54,001 nucleotides of DNA from assembly GCA_001803045.1 (NCBI GenBank), contig MHAR01000093.1:1-54001 (forward strand). The letters are read 5' to 3'. This stretch comes from Ignavibacteria bacterium RIFOXYB12_FULL_35_14. GTDB lineage: Bacteria; Bacteroidota; Ignavibacteria; Ignavibacteriales; Ignavibacteriaceae. The notes beneath the pieces are model-generated. The model made no database searches. It was not told the DNA's origin and worked only from the letters and a program-made list of their open reading frames with translations. Positions 43,383 to 52,707 of this stretch are shown in pieces. Each line of letters begins with the position of its first letter. Position 1 is the stretch's first letter. The translations under genes and the position numbers were made by a program.

Positions 43383-44108
43383 ATGAGATATTCTATTCTT
43401 TTAATTGCTTTTTTCTTCAGTCAAATCGGTTCACAAGCTCAAGTCGACACTACCATTTTTAATTCCTACCTGGCTTTAGTTGAAGTAAATTTGATGAAAG
43501 TTGTAGATGCCCAAGGTGAATTAGTATTTCAAAAACAATTCTATAAACCCTATGAGTATCTCGCGGATATCGATGCCGATCAATTTGACGAGCTAATTAT
43601 CCTTGATTCAATTATTACCGATGGCAACCTCAATTTTATTATTTATCTTTTTAGCGGCGAGGAAATATTTAAGCTGATCGATTCAATTTATTCAGGATTG
43701 TTTTTTCCTTTCATCACATATTCCGACGAAATAAAATCTATGATTATTGAAACCGGCATTCCTGAGTTTGAAAAATTCAACCAGGCAAGCGAAGCGGCTT
43801 CTCTTCCTATAAATTTATGGAAAGTTGAAAACAATGAGCTGTTTTTGGTTAACGATGAGCTTTATGAACCATTTATTTTTGAGAATACAAATTTGATTCA
43901 ACTAATTGATTTTTATACTCAAAAAAAAATAATGGACTGTTCTTTATCCCGGCATTATAAAGGAACAATTGCTTCTGTATATGCAAATTACATTAATGCG
44001 GGAGAACAATCCCTTGCTGCTCAAATGTTAAAAAAGTATTATGTGTGTGAGGATATTGAGAACTTTAAACAGGAGATTATGGATTTAATTTATCCAAAGG
44101 CAAAATAA
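43383..44108 (+). CDS. Hypothetical secreted protein upstream of T9SS plug gene
   Basis: About 241 residues from the ATG at 43383; a TTG two codons earlier is possible. It has a signal peptide (MRYSILLIAFFFSQIGSQAQ) and then a soluble domain with a beta-rich core (YLADIDADQFDELIILDSII; IIYLFSGEEIFKLIDSIYSG). DIDADQFDE looks like a short acidic calcium-type loop. I do not recognise the family. The next gene overlaps its stop codon by one base (44108), which indicates tight coupling, and the T9SS plug-like gene follows, so a periplasmic role in envelope or secretion is plausible but inferred from position only. Confidence 0.65.
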   Translation: MRYSILLIAFFFSQIGSQAQVDTTIFNSYLALVEVNLMKVVDAQGELVFQKQFYKPYEYLADIDADQFDELIILDSIITDGNLNFIIYLFSGEEIFKLIDSIYSGLFFPFITYSDEIKSMIIETGIPEFEKFNQASEAASLPINLWKVENNELFLVNDELYEPFIFENTNLIQLIDFYTQKKIMDCSLSRHYKGTIASVYANYINAGEQSLAAQMLKKYYVCEDIENFKQEIMDLIYPKAK

Positions 44109-44347
44109 TGAAGATGGATTGGCACTCTCATCTGGGTAAAACATTATATGTCACAATGCATGAGAATTTTGGATTGGCAATTGATCCTAAAACCAATTCG
44201 CCGATATTTGAAATAGTATTCAAATCTGGAAAGCTTATCGATGTTTATGATGATGCATTACTTCTTGAAACTTTGCGGGAAAATCAAATCGTGAAAATTT
44301 TTATTCCGTTCAACTCAATTAAATGCGTTGAGATTTTTAACATTTAA
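44108..44347 (+). CDS. Hypothetical small protein
   Basis: 79 residues from the ATG that overlaps the preceding stop (TAATG). There is no signal peptide and no membrane helix. It has an alternating pattern with ALLLETLRENQIVKIFIPFN near the end, like a small beta-rich fold (somewhat Sm-like), but I have no family to name. The position between a secreted protein and the T9SS plug gene and the coupled start suggest it is a real gene. The next gene was given a downstream start to avoid an overlap of about 20 bp. Confidence 0.55.
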   Translation: MKMDWHSHLGKTLYVTMHENFGLAIDPKTNSPIFEIVFKSGKLIDVYDDALLLETLRENQIVKIFIPFNSIKCVEIFNI

Positions 44348-44360
44348 CCCGGCAAATACT

Positions 44361-45593
44361 TTGCAAAAATTTTTTCAGCTTCTTCTTTTTATATCAATCT
44401 ATTCGGTTCTTATCTTTCCACAGAAATTAAACATTAAAAGTTTAAGGGTTTATTCTGATAGTGAAACTTCATTCCCAATTTTAACTCCTTTAGAAGAGCA
44501 CAATAAAAAATTAGGCATTGAGTTCGATATTGATTCCGACGTTCTGCCCAACATGAATATTATTTTTAGGTATTGTGATAATAATTGGATACCGTACGAT
44601 AACATATTTTTAGCTAACTATGGAAAAAATATCGAGTACGATCTGGATTTCGAAATTCTTCCTTTTACATGTGAAGATGCACGGTATCATTACAAAGGAT
44701 TTTTTCCGAATGAAAATGAATTTGTAGATTTTCCATTTTCCGGTAAATGGATGTTTTACATTACAGATGTACAGGATACGACCAAAGTTTATGGTTCGGG
44801 AAAATTCTATGTAGTTTATAATGAAGTGAAGATGGATGTTAATTTTAAAAAAGAAATGCTTGAAGAAAAATCATACAGCCCTTTGGAGATTGGCAGAATA
44901 ATAAATCTCACCTTATCTTTTAATCTTCCTGAAGAACTTTATCCAAATTTTGTTGACCACGTTGAAATTGTTCAGAATAAAAGAATAAGTTCACCCATAA
45001 TTGTTGATAGAACTTTTAACACTAATACACGTCAATATTCATGGGATGCCGATAGAAGGTTTACTTTTACCGCAAGAGATATTTACCCTGGAAATGAATA
45101 TCGCCAAACTGACATCCGAGATATTAATAAATTTAATTCCAAGGATGTGAACGCACAATTTTCAGGTTTTGAAATGTCCAGGTTTTTCAGGCTTGGCAGA
45201 CGCGATTTAAACGGAAGCTATTTGCTAACAAACTATAAAAATGATTTTGCAACTTATTTGAACGTAAATTTTCGTATCAAGCCTCCGGAAGAATTTTTAG
45301 AGGATATTTTCCTTGTCGGTTCATTTAATAATTGGCAGTTGGGCGAGCAATACAAGCTTGAAAAAAATGGCGGGGTTTTTGCAAAGACAATTCAGCTAAA
45401 ACGTGGAATTTATGATTATCAGTTTGTTACCGGCTACATGGATAATGGTTTAATTAAGGATGAAAATTGGATTTACCTTGAAGGAAATTTTTGGGAAACT
45501 TCAAATGAGTACCATATTTTTCTTTACTACAAAGATCCCAATTACGGCGGGTACGATAGAATTATCGGATTTAAAAAAGTATTAAGCAGATAA
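44361..45593 (+). CDS. T9SS plug-like protein (DUF5103 family)
   Basis: About 410 residues from a TTG at 44361 (reads MQKFFQLLLFISIYSVLIFP), preferred over a TTG at 44328 because it yields a clean signal peptide and no overlap. The family is the type IX secretion plug/DUF5103 type: early LNIKSLRVYSDSETSFPILT, FEILPFTCEDARYHYKGFFP, and a glycogen-binding-like ending FLVGSFNNWQLGEQYKLEKN then GVFAKTIQLKRGIYDYQFVT. In Flavobacterium johnsoniae the Plug protein closes the periplasmic side of the SprA channel when it is empty. The T9SS sorting domains elsewhere in the window fit. The gene is coupled with two unknown genes upstream and is two bases before the oxidoreductase gene. Confidence 0.85.
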   Translation: MQKFFQLLLFISIYSVLIFPQKLNIKSLRVYSDSETSFPILTPLEEHNKKLGIEFDIDSDVLPNMNIIFRYCDNNWIPYDNIFLANYGKNIEYDLDFEILPFTCEDARYHYKGFFPNENEFVDFPFSGKWMFYITDVQDTTKVYGSGKFYVVYNEVKMDVNFKKEMLEEKSYSPLEIGRIINLTLSFNLPEELYPNFVDHVEIVQNKRISSPIIVDRTFNTNTRQYSWDADRRFTFTARDIYPGNEYRQTDIRDINKFNSKDVNAQFSGFEMSRFFRLGRRDLNGSYLLTNYKNDFATYLNVNFRIKPPEEFLEDIFLVGSFNNWQLGEQYKLEKNGGVFAKTIQLKRGIYDYQFVTGYMDNGLIKDENWIYLEGNFWETSNEYHIFLYYKDPNYGGYDRIIGFKKVLSR

Positions 45594-45595
45594 AG

Positions 45596-46591
45596 ATGGA
45601 AAAATTAAAAGTTGGTATTATTGGCACAGGGCATCTCGGCAAGCTTCACGTTAAAATGTTTAAGCAAATCTCCGAGTGCGAAGTCGCTGGAATTTTCGAT
45701 AGCAACAGTCAAACTGCGAAAGTTGCTGCGCGGGAATTTAATACAAAAGCATTTGACAATTTAGATGACCTTCTAAACGAAATTCGAGCAGCATCAATTG
45801 CTGTTAACACAACGGCGCATCATGAAATTGCAAAAAGATGCATGGAAAAAGGAGTTCACATCTTTGTAGAAAAACCGATTACTGCAAGCATTTCTGAAGC
45901 AGAAGAATTAGTACAGTTGTCTTCGGACCGAAAATTAAATTTACAGGTTGGTCATATCGAAAGATTCAATCCTGCAATTATCTCTCTCGAAAAATTTATC
46001 TTCGAACCAATGTTTATTCAAACAGACCGGCTCGCTCAATTTAATCCACGGGGAACCGATGTTGCAGTAGTTTTAGATTTGATGATTCATGACATTGACA
46101 TTATTCTCAGCTTAATTAAAAGTGAAGTAAAAAATATTGAGGCAAATGGCGTCGCTGTCGTATCGAACAATTTGGATATTGCAAATGCAAGAATTGAATT
46201 TGAGAATGGGGCAGTTGCAAATGTTACTGCAAGTAGAATCTCGCAAAAGAAGTTGAGAAAGATGCGCATCTTCCAAAGAGATGCATACATTTCATTGGAT
46301 TTTATTACAGGTGTTTCTGAAGTTTATCGGCTTCTTCCTATCGATCAAAATCCCGAATCAACCACAATGTCTTTTGGTGAAATTGGAATCGGGGAAAAGA
46401 GAAAAAGATTAATTTACGAACAGCCTGAAATAAAAGATGTTAATGCTTTGAAATATGAACTCGAACTTTTTATCAAATCAATTCTTTATAAATCTAATCC
46501 GGTTGTTTCCGGAATGGATGGCTTGAGAGCCCTGAAGGTAGCGGATATTATTATGGATAAGATAGCAGAAAGTCAAAAAAAGTTTAATTGA
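45596..46591 (+). CDS. Gfo/Idh/MocA-family oxidoreductase
   Basis: 331 residues. The N-terminal Rossmann fold is KVGIIGTGHLGKLHVKMF (about 5-22), with the family motif HIFVEKPITASISEAEELV (about 87-105) carrying EKP. GHIERFNPAIISLE and LDLMIHDIDIILSLI, together with ANARIEFENGAVANVTASRI, resemble the GnnA-like branch that oxidises UDP-GlcNAc for a 3-amino lipid A sugar. That is inference: lpx genes are not visible here, though an LptD homologue is 1.7 kb downstream. It starts two bases after the T9SS plug gene stop. Confidence 0.85.
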   Translation: MEKLKVGIIGTGHLGKLHVKMFKQISECEVAGIFDSNSQTAKVAAREFNTKAFDNLDDLLNEIRAASIAVNTTAHHEIAKRCMEKGVHIFVEKPITASISEAEELVQLSSDRKLNLQVGHIERFNPAIISLEKFIFEPMFIQTDRLAQFNPRGTDVAVVLDLMIHDIDIILSLIKSEVKNIEANGVAVVSNNLDIANARIEFENGAVANVTASRISQKKLRKMRIFQRDAYISLDFITGVSEVYRLLPIDQNPESTTMSFGEIGIGEKRKRLIYEQPEIKDVNALKYELELFIKSILYKSNPVVSGMDGLRALKVADIIMDKIAESQKKFN

Positions 46592-46616
46592 ATCAAAAAA
46601 AATCAGAGAATAGAAA

Positions 46617-47228
46617 TTGAAAAAAATATTATATCCATTTATTATTCTTTTGTTGATTTCAAATTTAAGCTGCAGCATATTCCAAACCATAAGTAACATA
46701 GGACGATTGAAATTTAAGCTTGGTAACGTTAGAGATTTTTCTTTAAGCGGTATTTCAGTCTCTTATAAATCTAAGCTGTCCGATTTCAATGCGTTGGATT
46801 TACTTAAGCTCTCCTCATCGTTTGCTCAAGGAAACTTCCCGGTCTCATTCATATTAAATGTCGAAGCCGTTAATCCAAATGATGGAACAGGCGGATATCC
46901 AAGCACCAATGCAACCCTTAAATCATTTGCCTGGAGATTACTTCTCGATAATAAAGAAACAATATCCGGTAACATTTCGCAACCGGTTACTATACCGGGG
47001 ACTGGACAAGCTGAAATAATTCCGTTACAAATAAATATGGATTTACTAAGCTTCTTCAGGGATAGAGGTTATGAAAGTTTGATAAATCTTGCACTTAATC
47101 TTGGCGGCAATGGAGGATCAGCATCCCAAATAACTCTTTATGCTAAACCCGTTATCTCAACTATGCTTGGTGATTTAGCCTATCCTCAAGAATTAAAGAT
47201 CGTAGATTTTGAGTTCACAAAGGATTAA
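46617..47228 (+). CDS. Hypothetical lipoprotein, LEA14/WHy-like
   Basis: 203 residues from a TTG (reads MKKILYPFIILLLISNLSCS). The leader ends in a lipobox LSC at about 19, so it is probably a lipoprotein. The body includes GISVSYKSKLSDFNALDL, then FPVSFILNVEAVNPNDGTGG, ATLKSFAWRLLLDNKETISG and PGTGQAEIIPLQINMDLLSF, a repeating strand-and-NPN pattern like LEA14/WHy (water stress and hypersensitive response) domains. Gene order with the upstream oxidoreductase and downstream ROK kinase (25 and 44 bp gaps) suggests co-transcription. The function is unknown. Confidence 0.75.
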   Translation: MKKILYPFIILLLISNLSCSIFQTISNIGRLKFKLGNVRDFSLSGISVSYKSKLSDFNALDLLKLSSSFAQGNFPVSFILNVEAVNPNDGTGGYPSTNATLKSFAWRLLLDNKETISGNISQPVTIPGTGQAEIIPLQINMDLLSFFRDRGYESLINLALNLGGNGGSASQITLYAKPVISTMLGDLAYPQELKIVDFEFTKD

Positions 47229-47272
47229 TTCATTAAAGTCAATTTTGTAAACCATTCAAGTGAAAAAGTATT

Positions 47273-48235
47273 ATGGCTAAAACTGAAAAGTACGCAATTG
47301 GAGTTGACCTTGGAGGTACAAATATTAAAATCGGAATCGTTTCTCAGAGAGGAAAACTCCTAAAAAAAATATCGCTTAGCTCTAAAGCTGAAGGAGGTCC
47401 CGATAAAGTAGTAAAGCAAATCAGGCTTGGCATAAAAGAAATTCTATCAAAGAATAAGAAGAAAATTCGTGGAATTGGAATTGGCTCTCCTGGCGTTGTA
47501 TCAATTAAAAAAGGTACAGTTGAAAATCCTCCGAATTTTCCCGGATGGACAAAAGTGAATCTTGGGAATATCATTAGCAAAGAATTTGATATTGATTGTC
47601 ATGTGGAGAATGATGCAAATGCTGCTGCTATTGGTGAAATGATTTTTGGAACAGGCAAGAGATACAACTCTTTTGTAATGATAACACTTGGAACGGGAGT
47701 TGGCGGTGGAATCATATTAAATCGTAAGTTATATCGCGGTGAAATTGGAGCTGCGGGCGAAATCGGTCACATCACAATAAATTATGAAGGACCTCGATGT
47801 AATTGCGGTTCCTTCGGCTGCATCGAAGCATATGTCGGTAATAATTATTTAATATCAAAAGTAAAAGCCGATTTAACGGCTTCACCTAATCCTAAAATAT
47901 TAAAGCTTGTCAACAATGATCTAAATTTGCTTACTCCGCTCATTATTAATAAAGCGGCCGAGGATGGCGATGCTTTTGCTAAATCAGTAATAAGTGAAAT
48001 GGGAGAACAAATCGGATCTGCTCTTGCATCGGTGAGTAATTTATTAGATGTTAGCACATTTATTATTGGCGGTGGTGTTTCAGGTTTTGGAAGATCACTA
48101 TTTACTGCAATAAATAAATCACTTGTTGTGCGTGTTATTACTTCGCTAAGAAATCGAGTAAAAGTTCTTCCAGCTAAGCTAAAGAATGAAGCTGGGATTA
48201 AAGGTGCGTCGGCTTTGGTATTTTACAAATCATAA
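47273..48235 (+). CDS. ROK-family sugar kinase (glucokinase-like)
   Basis: 320 residues, standard for ROK glucokinases. The phosphate-binding motif AIGVDLGGTNIKIGIV is at about 8-23, GIGIGSPGVVSIKKGTVENP then PNFPGWTKVNL near 65-100, ENDANAAAIGEMIFGTG with the catalytic Asp near 114, GTGVGGGIILNRKLYRGEIG, and the zinc site GPRCNCGSFGCIEAYVGN near 176. It phosphorylates glucose or a related sugar from ATP in the cytoplasm. The specific sugar is not certain; a glucokinase would fit central metabolism, and the nearby envelope genes permit an amino sugar too. Confidence 0.92.
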   Translation: MAKTEKYAIGVDLGGTNIKIGIVSQRGKLLKKISLSSKAEGGPDKVVKQIRLGIKEILSKNKKKIRGIGIGSPGVVSIKKGTVENPPNFPGWTKVNLGNIISKEFDIDCHVENDANAAAIGEMIFGTGKRYNSFVMITLGTGVGGGIILNRKLYRGEIGAAGEIGHITINYEGPRCNCGSFGCIEAYVGNNYLISKVKADLTASPNPKILKLVNNDLNLLTPLIINKAAEDGDAFAKSVISEMGEQIGSALASVSNLLDVSTFIIGGGVSGFGRSLFTAINKSLVVRVITSLRNRVKVLPAKLKNEAGIKGASALVFYKS

Positions 48236-48274
48236 AAATTTTGCAAAATATTGATGAGTAAACTTTAACTATTT

Positions 48275-50833
48275 ATGAAGCTTGCCAATTTAGTTTTGGT
48301 TTTGATCATCTATTCAATTCTGGTCTTTCCTCAGGAACCGGAAATTAATTTTTTAACTCCGCAGGATTCTATCTTCACAGATCAATCTGACACATCCTTC
48401 ACATCGGTTGAATTGAAAAAAAAATCTTACGATGTAGATACAGTTATCTATACTAAGGCAAGTGATTCACTTATTTTCTTTGTTAAAGATCGGAAAATGA
48501 ATATTTATGGTGAAGGTTCACTCAATTACAAAGAGACAGATCTTAAAGCCGCAAATATATTCGTAGATTTTGAAACCAGTAACATTGAAGCAATAGGTGT
48601 TCCATCAGATACTCTTGCAAGTGCATTTAATGGTACGCCAATCCTAAAGGATAGGGGAGAAGTCTACGAAGGATTTCGTATGAAATATAATTTTAAGACA
48701 CGGAAAGGAATCATATCTTCTGCCCAAACAGAATCTGAGGGTACTTACTATACCGGATCAAAAATTAAAAAAGTTGATAGCGAGACGTACTTTGTTCAGG
48801 ATGGAATCTATACAACATGCAGCGAAACCGATCCTCATTATTGTTTTTATTCACATGAAATGAAAGTTGTTCACAAAGAACAAATAACTGCTAAATGGAT
48901 TTGGTTATTGTTCGGAGGTGTTCCGTTTCCTATTCCTTTACCGTTCGCAGTTTTTCCAATCGAATCAGGAAGAAGATCGGGAATTATAGCGCCTGCTTTT
49001 GGTGATGATGGAACTTACGGTCGTTACTTTTCTCGCTTCGGATATTTCTGGGCAATAAGCGATTATATGGACTTGGCACTTCAGGGTGATTACTACACTC
49101 GCGGCAGTTACAGATTCGACAGCAGATTAAGATATGCAAAGCGTTATGATTTTACAGGAAACTTAGAGGCGCAATATGAATTTCTGAGGAAAAATGAATC
49201 AACCGATCCTAATTTTGTTGAGCAATACAACTGGAGATTAATTTGGAATCATAACCAAAATTTTGATCCCTCACTAAGATTTGATGCACGTTTGGAATTT
49301 CTTTCAGGAAATATTCTTCAAAGAAATCTTGTGAACTTGAACGATGTGCTTAGAAACGAAATAAGATCTAATGCAACTTTTTTTAAGAATTGGGAACAAT
49401 CCGGGAACAGCATGTCGCTGAACTACAGCAGAAGACAGGTATTGGAAACTGGTGAGATAAATGAGGTTCTTCCGAATTTAACATTTAACATTCCACAAAA
49501 GTATCCTTTCAGAGGAAAGATAGCTTCAAGTGAGCAGAAGTGGTACGAGTTTATCGGATATAATTACAGCGGTCAATTTCAGAATAACCGTGATAAAAGA
49601 GAAGGTCAATTAAAAATCAGAGGTGGAATGCAGCACAATATAAATTTAAGCGCATCACCTAAAATTGGGTACATCAGCATTACCCCGAATTTTCGTTATC
49701 AGGAAAAATGGTATAATAAAAGAATTGAACAATCATTTGTCAAATCATCTTTTTCAGGGCAAGATTCTCTCGTTACGAACGATGTGAAAGAAATTAATTT
49801 TGTGCGAACTTTTTCTATGGGTGTTGGAGCTTCAACAAGATTTTATGGTATCTTCCAGCCAAATATGCTTGGAATTAATTCCATCAGACACACTGTCAAT
49901 CCGAGTATTTCATACAATTATCAACCCGATTTTTCAAAGTCGCATTGGGGGTATTACGGCACTTATAAGGATTCAACAGGTAAAGAAATAATGTACAATA
50001 AATATCAGAATGAAATTTTCGGTGGTGCTTCTTCAGGCGAGCAACAAAATTTGTCATTCTCGGTATCAAATATTTTTGAAATGAAAACAGCAGTTGATCC
50101 AACCGATACAACATCGAAAGAGAAAAAAATTCAGCTTCTTAACCTGGATGCCAGTATTAGTTATAACTTAGCAGCTGATAGTGTTAAGTTCTCGCGACTG
50201 AATTTAGGGTACAGAACTCAAATCGGTGATTGGCTTAACCTTTCCGGTAATTCTGTTTATTCTTTGTATGAATCGAATGAGACAGGTCAGGAAATAAATC
50301 AATTTTTAATTAATAACAAAAAAGGATTGCTTCGTTTAACCAACTTCCAATTCTCTTTGTCAACAACTTTATCCGGAGAAAAACTAAGATCACAAGAAAA
50401 AGATGAAGGCGAAGTTCATTTGCCAGAAGGTGAATTTGAACTTGGCAGAGCAGATAGAAAAATTTATCAAGGTCTTTATGATGATAGTGATCCGGATTTT
50501 ACAATCCCTTGGGACATATCGTTAAGTTATAATTATGTGATGGATAAATCTTCTCCGACAAGCACTCGAAGCTTTTCAAACATGAGCGGCAGCTTAAATT
50601 TCAATCTTACTCCAGCCTGGAAATTTTCAGTTACGGGCAGCTACGATTTTGATAAAAAAGAGTTCTCTGCACCTCAGGTAAAAATATCGCGCGATTTACA
50701 TTGCTGGCTAATGAACTTTACATGGAACCCGATAGGTACCTTCACCGGTTACAGATTTGAAATCAGAGTTAAAGCGCCACAGCTTCAAGATCTTAAGGTT
50801 ACTAAACAAGATCAGTTCTACGAAGGAAGATAA
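48275..50833 (+). CDS. lptD: LPS-assembly protein LptD-like outer membrane protein
   Basis: 852 residues with a signal peptide (ANLVLVLIIYSILVFPQE). The N-terminal OstA-like part (about 55-215) shows strand repeats: NIYGEGSLNYKETDLKAANI, FVDFETSNIEAIG and FRMKYNFKTRKGIISSAQTE. The conserved LptD signature is GIYTTCSETDPHYCFYSHEM (about 180-199), followed by WIWLLFGGVPFPIPLPFAVF and PIESGRRSGIIAPAFGDDGTY, the start of a large barrel ending near EIRVKAPQLQDLKV. LptD with LptE inserts lipopolysaccharide in the outer leaflet. Cysteines are sparse and the disulfide pattern of E. coli is not evident. The NYN gene follows 10 bp after the stop. Confidence 0.92.
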   Translation: MKLANLVLVLIIYSILVFPQEPEINFLTPQDSIFTDQSDTSFTSVELKKKSYDVDTVIYTKASDSLIFFVKDRKMNIYGEGSLNYKETDLKAANIFVDFETSNIEAIGVPSDTLASAFNGTPILKDRGEVYEGFRMKYNFKTRKGIISSAQTESEGTYYTGSKIKKVDSETYFVQDGIYTTCSETDPHYCFYSHEMKVVHKEQITAKWIWLLFGGVPFPIPLPFAVFPIESGRRSGIIAPAFGDDGTYGRYFSRFGYFWAISDYMDLALQGDYYTRGSYRFDSRLRYAKRYDFTGNLEAQYEFLRKNESTDPNFVEQYNWRLIWNHNQNFDPSLRFDARLEFLSGNILQRNLVNLNDVLRNEIRSNATFFKNWEQSGNSMSLNYSRRQVLETGEINEVLPNLTFNIPQKYPFRGKIASSEQKWYEFIGYNYSGQFQNNRDKREGQLKIRGGMQHNINLSASPKIGYISITPNFRYQEKWYNKRIEQSFVKSSFSGQDSLVTNDVKEINFVRTFSMGVGASTRFYGIFQPNMLGINSIRHTVNPSISYNYQPDFSKSHWGYYGTYKDSTGKEIMYNKYQNEIFGGASSGEQQNLSFSVSNIFEMKTAVDPTDTTSKEKKIQLLNLDASISYNLAADSVKFSRLNLGYRTQIGDWLNLSGNSVYSLYESNETGQEINQFLINNKKGLLRLTNFQFSLSTTLSGEKLRSQEKDEGEVHLPEGEFELGRADRKIYQGLYDDSDPDFTIPWDISLSYNYVMDKSSPTSTRSFSNMSGSLNFNLTPAWKFSVTGSYDFDKKEFSAPQVKISRDLHCWLMNFTWNPIGTFTGYRFEIRVKAPQLQDLKVTKQDQFYEGR

Positions 50834-50843
50834 CACAACCCGA

Positions 50844-51296
50844 ATGAAGAAATACATTATTGACGGAAATAATCTAATCGGCAAAATTCAGTCTCTAGCA
50901 AATCTGCAGAAAAAAGATAAGCAAGCCTCGCGAGAGAAACTTGCACATTTAGTCGATAGATATTTTACAAATAAAAAGATCGAAGTAATATTAAACTTTG
51001 ACGGATTTGCAAATCAAAAAATTAACACCTCTAAAATAAAGTTAGTTTATTCAGACAAAATTTCTGCAGATGAAAAAATCAAAAAGCAGATTGAAGCAGA
51101 GAAAAACAAAAGAAACATAGTCGTTATCAGTTCAGATAATAACGTTAGAGAATTTGCCAAGGTCTGTGGTTGTGAAGTTATCCTGGCCGAAGATTTCGGA
51201 AAAGAAATAACAGAAGACAAAAATACGGATGACGAAGAATCGAGAATAAAAGCAATGGATGACATTGACACATTTAAAAAAATGTTTGGTGTTTAA
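50844..51296 (+). CDS. NYN-domain RNase-like protein (YacP-related)
   Basis: 150 residues from the ATG at 50844 (MKKYIIDGNNLIGKIQSLAN); an earlier in-frame ATG inside lptD was rejected because it would fuse 29 residues of unlike sequence. The NYN fold motifs are IIDGNNLIGK (first catalytic Asp), NFDGFANQK (about 52) and VVISSDNNVREFAKVCGCEV (about 90-109). YacP/Rae1-type proteins are PIN-like nucleases, the best studied cutting mRNA on ribosomes. The lysine-rich segment DKISADEKIKKQIEAEKNKR may form an RNA-binding helix. Last gene of the plus-strand envelope block. Confidence 0.88.
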   Translation: MKKYIIDGNNLIGKIQSLANLQKKDKQASREKLAHLVDRYFTNKKIEVILNFDGFANQKINTSKIKLVYSDKISADEKIKKQIEAEKNKRNIVVISSDNNVREFAKVCGCEVILAEDFGKEITEDKNTDDEESRIKAMDDIDTFKKMFGV

Positions 51297-51482
51297 CTTG
51301 AATCATTCGATGACCGAGAATTTGTGCGGATATAATTGGAAGCAGTTTGTCAAATGCTTATTGAGTGCAGCTTGTTGCAATTTAGTGCAGCGCTGATTAC
51401 ATTTATATGTAATAACTGTAATTGAATACGAATCAATTGCAAAATGTTGTTATTGGAATAACATTTCAATACGGTTTTGCTC

Positions 51483-52490
51483 ATGGTAAAAAAATCTTTT
51501 CTTTTTATATTACTTATTTCATGCTTTTCCCTGCATGTTAGTGCTCAAGGAGTTGGGCAAGGTACAAGAATAGACCTAAACTCTAATCTTGGACTAAATA
51601 ATGGAACAACAGGACAGTTTGCGCAGTTGTTCATCCCAGATTATTACCAAGCTCCCACTGATGGAAAATTTGATTTAGTTTTCCACCTTCATAGTGCCTC
51701 ATGGGCTGCTGAGGATGAAGTTTATAAAGCAAATGCGAATGCAATACTTTTTAACATTCATCTTGGAGGATTTTCAAGCTCATATCAAAATTATTTTGTG
51801 AATCAATCTTACTTTCAGAATATCTTAGACACAGTTGCTGCAATCTTGGATAGAAATGGAATAATCTCTAATCCCCAAGTCAAGTATTTGATAGTCACCT
51901 CATTTAGTGCGGGTTATGCAGGAGTCAGAGAAATACTCAAAAACTCTGCTTATTATGATAAGATAAATGTCTTAACATTAGCTGATGGTCTACACTGCAA
52001 TTCCGATTCTGCAACTAAAACAATTCAGATGAAAGACTTTTTAAGCTATGCAAATGATGCTAAAGCTAAAAAGAAAATTATGCTTCTCACTCATTCAAGT
52101 ATTTTAACAAACGGATATGATAACACAACTCAGACAGCTAACTATCTGATAAATGGAATTGGTTCTATTCGAATTGCTTACTCCGCAGTTGATGAAATAG
52201 GGATACAATATTCAAAATGCGATACGGGACATTTCCATTTGAAAGGATATTACGGTGATGCTGCAAACGATCATCTTAAACATTTGTATGCTATGAATAA
52301 AATGCTTGAAGATGCACTGAATATCTTGTATAATCAAACGACAGGTCTAAATGATGTTGAACCAAGTAATGATAATTCTACTTTAGAGCAGAACTATCCG
52401 AACCCGTTTAACCCAAGCACTAAAATCAGTTGGCAGTCACCAGTCGGAAGCTGGCAAACTTTGAAAGCTTTATGGTGTACTTGGAAATGA
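51483..52490 (+). CDS. Secreted hydrolase-like protein with frameshifted T9SS tail
   Basis: About 335 residues from the ATG at 51483; a TTG at 51477 precedes it. The signal peptide is FLFILLISCFSLHVSAQ, and then comes an alpha/beta-hydrolase-like domain: FDLVFHLHSASWAAEDEVYK, LIVTSFSAGYAGVREILKNS (a nucleophile-elbow-like S-F-S-A-G-Y) and KCDTGHFHLKGYYGDAAND with a His. A catalytic triad is likely but unproved. From about 300, LEQNYPNPFNPSTKISWQSP begins a T9SS sorting domain, but an extra C near 52468 shifts the frame, giving LKALWCTWK and a stop. In the other frame KVYGVLGNEVATLVDEYKPE and GSYEVGFSAK follow, then unrelated sequence to a stop near 52610. So sorting is likely lost or reduced. 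Confidence 0.75.
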   Translation: MVKKSFLFILLISCFSLHVSAQGVGQGTRIDLNSNLGLNNGTTGQFAQLFIPDYYQAPTDGKFDLVFHLHSASWAAEDEVYKANANAILFNIHLGGFSSSYQNYFVNQSYFQNILDTVAAILDRNGIISNPQVKYLIVTSFSAGYAGVREILKNSAYYDKINVLTLADGLHCNSDSATKTIQMKDFLSYANDAKAKKKIMLLTHSSILTNGYDNTTQTANYLINGIGSIRIAYSAVDEIGIQYSKCDTGHFHLKGYYGDAANDHLKHLYAMNKMLEDALNILYNQTTGLNDVEPSNDNSTLEQNYPNPFNPSTKISWQSPVGSWQTLKALWCTWK

Positions 52491-52673
52491 AGTGGCGACA
52501 CTTGTTGATGAATATAAACCAGAGGGAAGTTATGAAGTTGGATTTTCCGCCAAAGTCGAATTAGTATCAAGTGTCCAGCATTTAATATCCGCCATATATT
52601 ATTATCGTTAGCAATTAGGTAATTTCGCAACCCCAGGAAAATAATTTTGGCAAGATGAAGACGAATGAAAGCT

Positions 52674-52707
52674 TGTGGCATGATCACAAAGTGATGACCA
52701 TGCCACA
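52674..52707. repeat. GC-rich hairpin TGTGGCATG...CATGCCACA
   Basis: TGTGGCATG and CATGCCACA, with ATCAC...GTGAT as the inner stem (34 bp in total). It could be a terminator or a repeat; no U-run follows, so a repeat is more likely. Confidence 0.5.

Noticed and set aside
50757-50843. N-terminal extension of the NYN protein within lptD
   Set aside because: Residues are the out-of-phase end of lptD; the NYN fold begins at MKKYIIDGNN.
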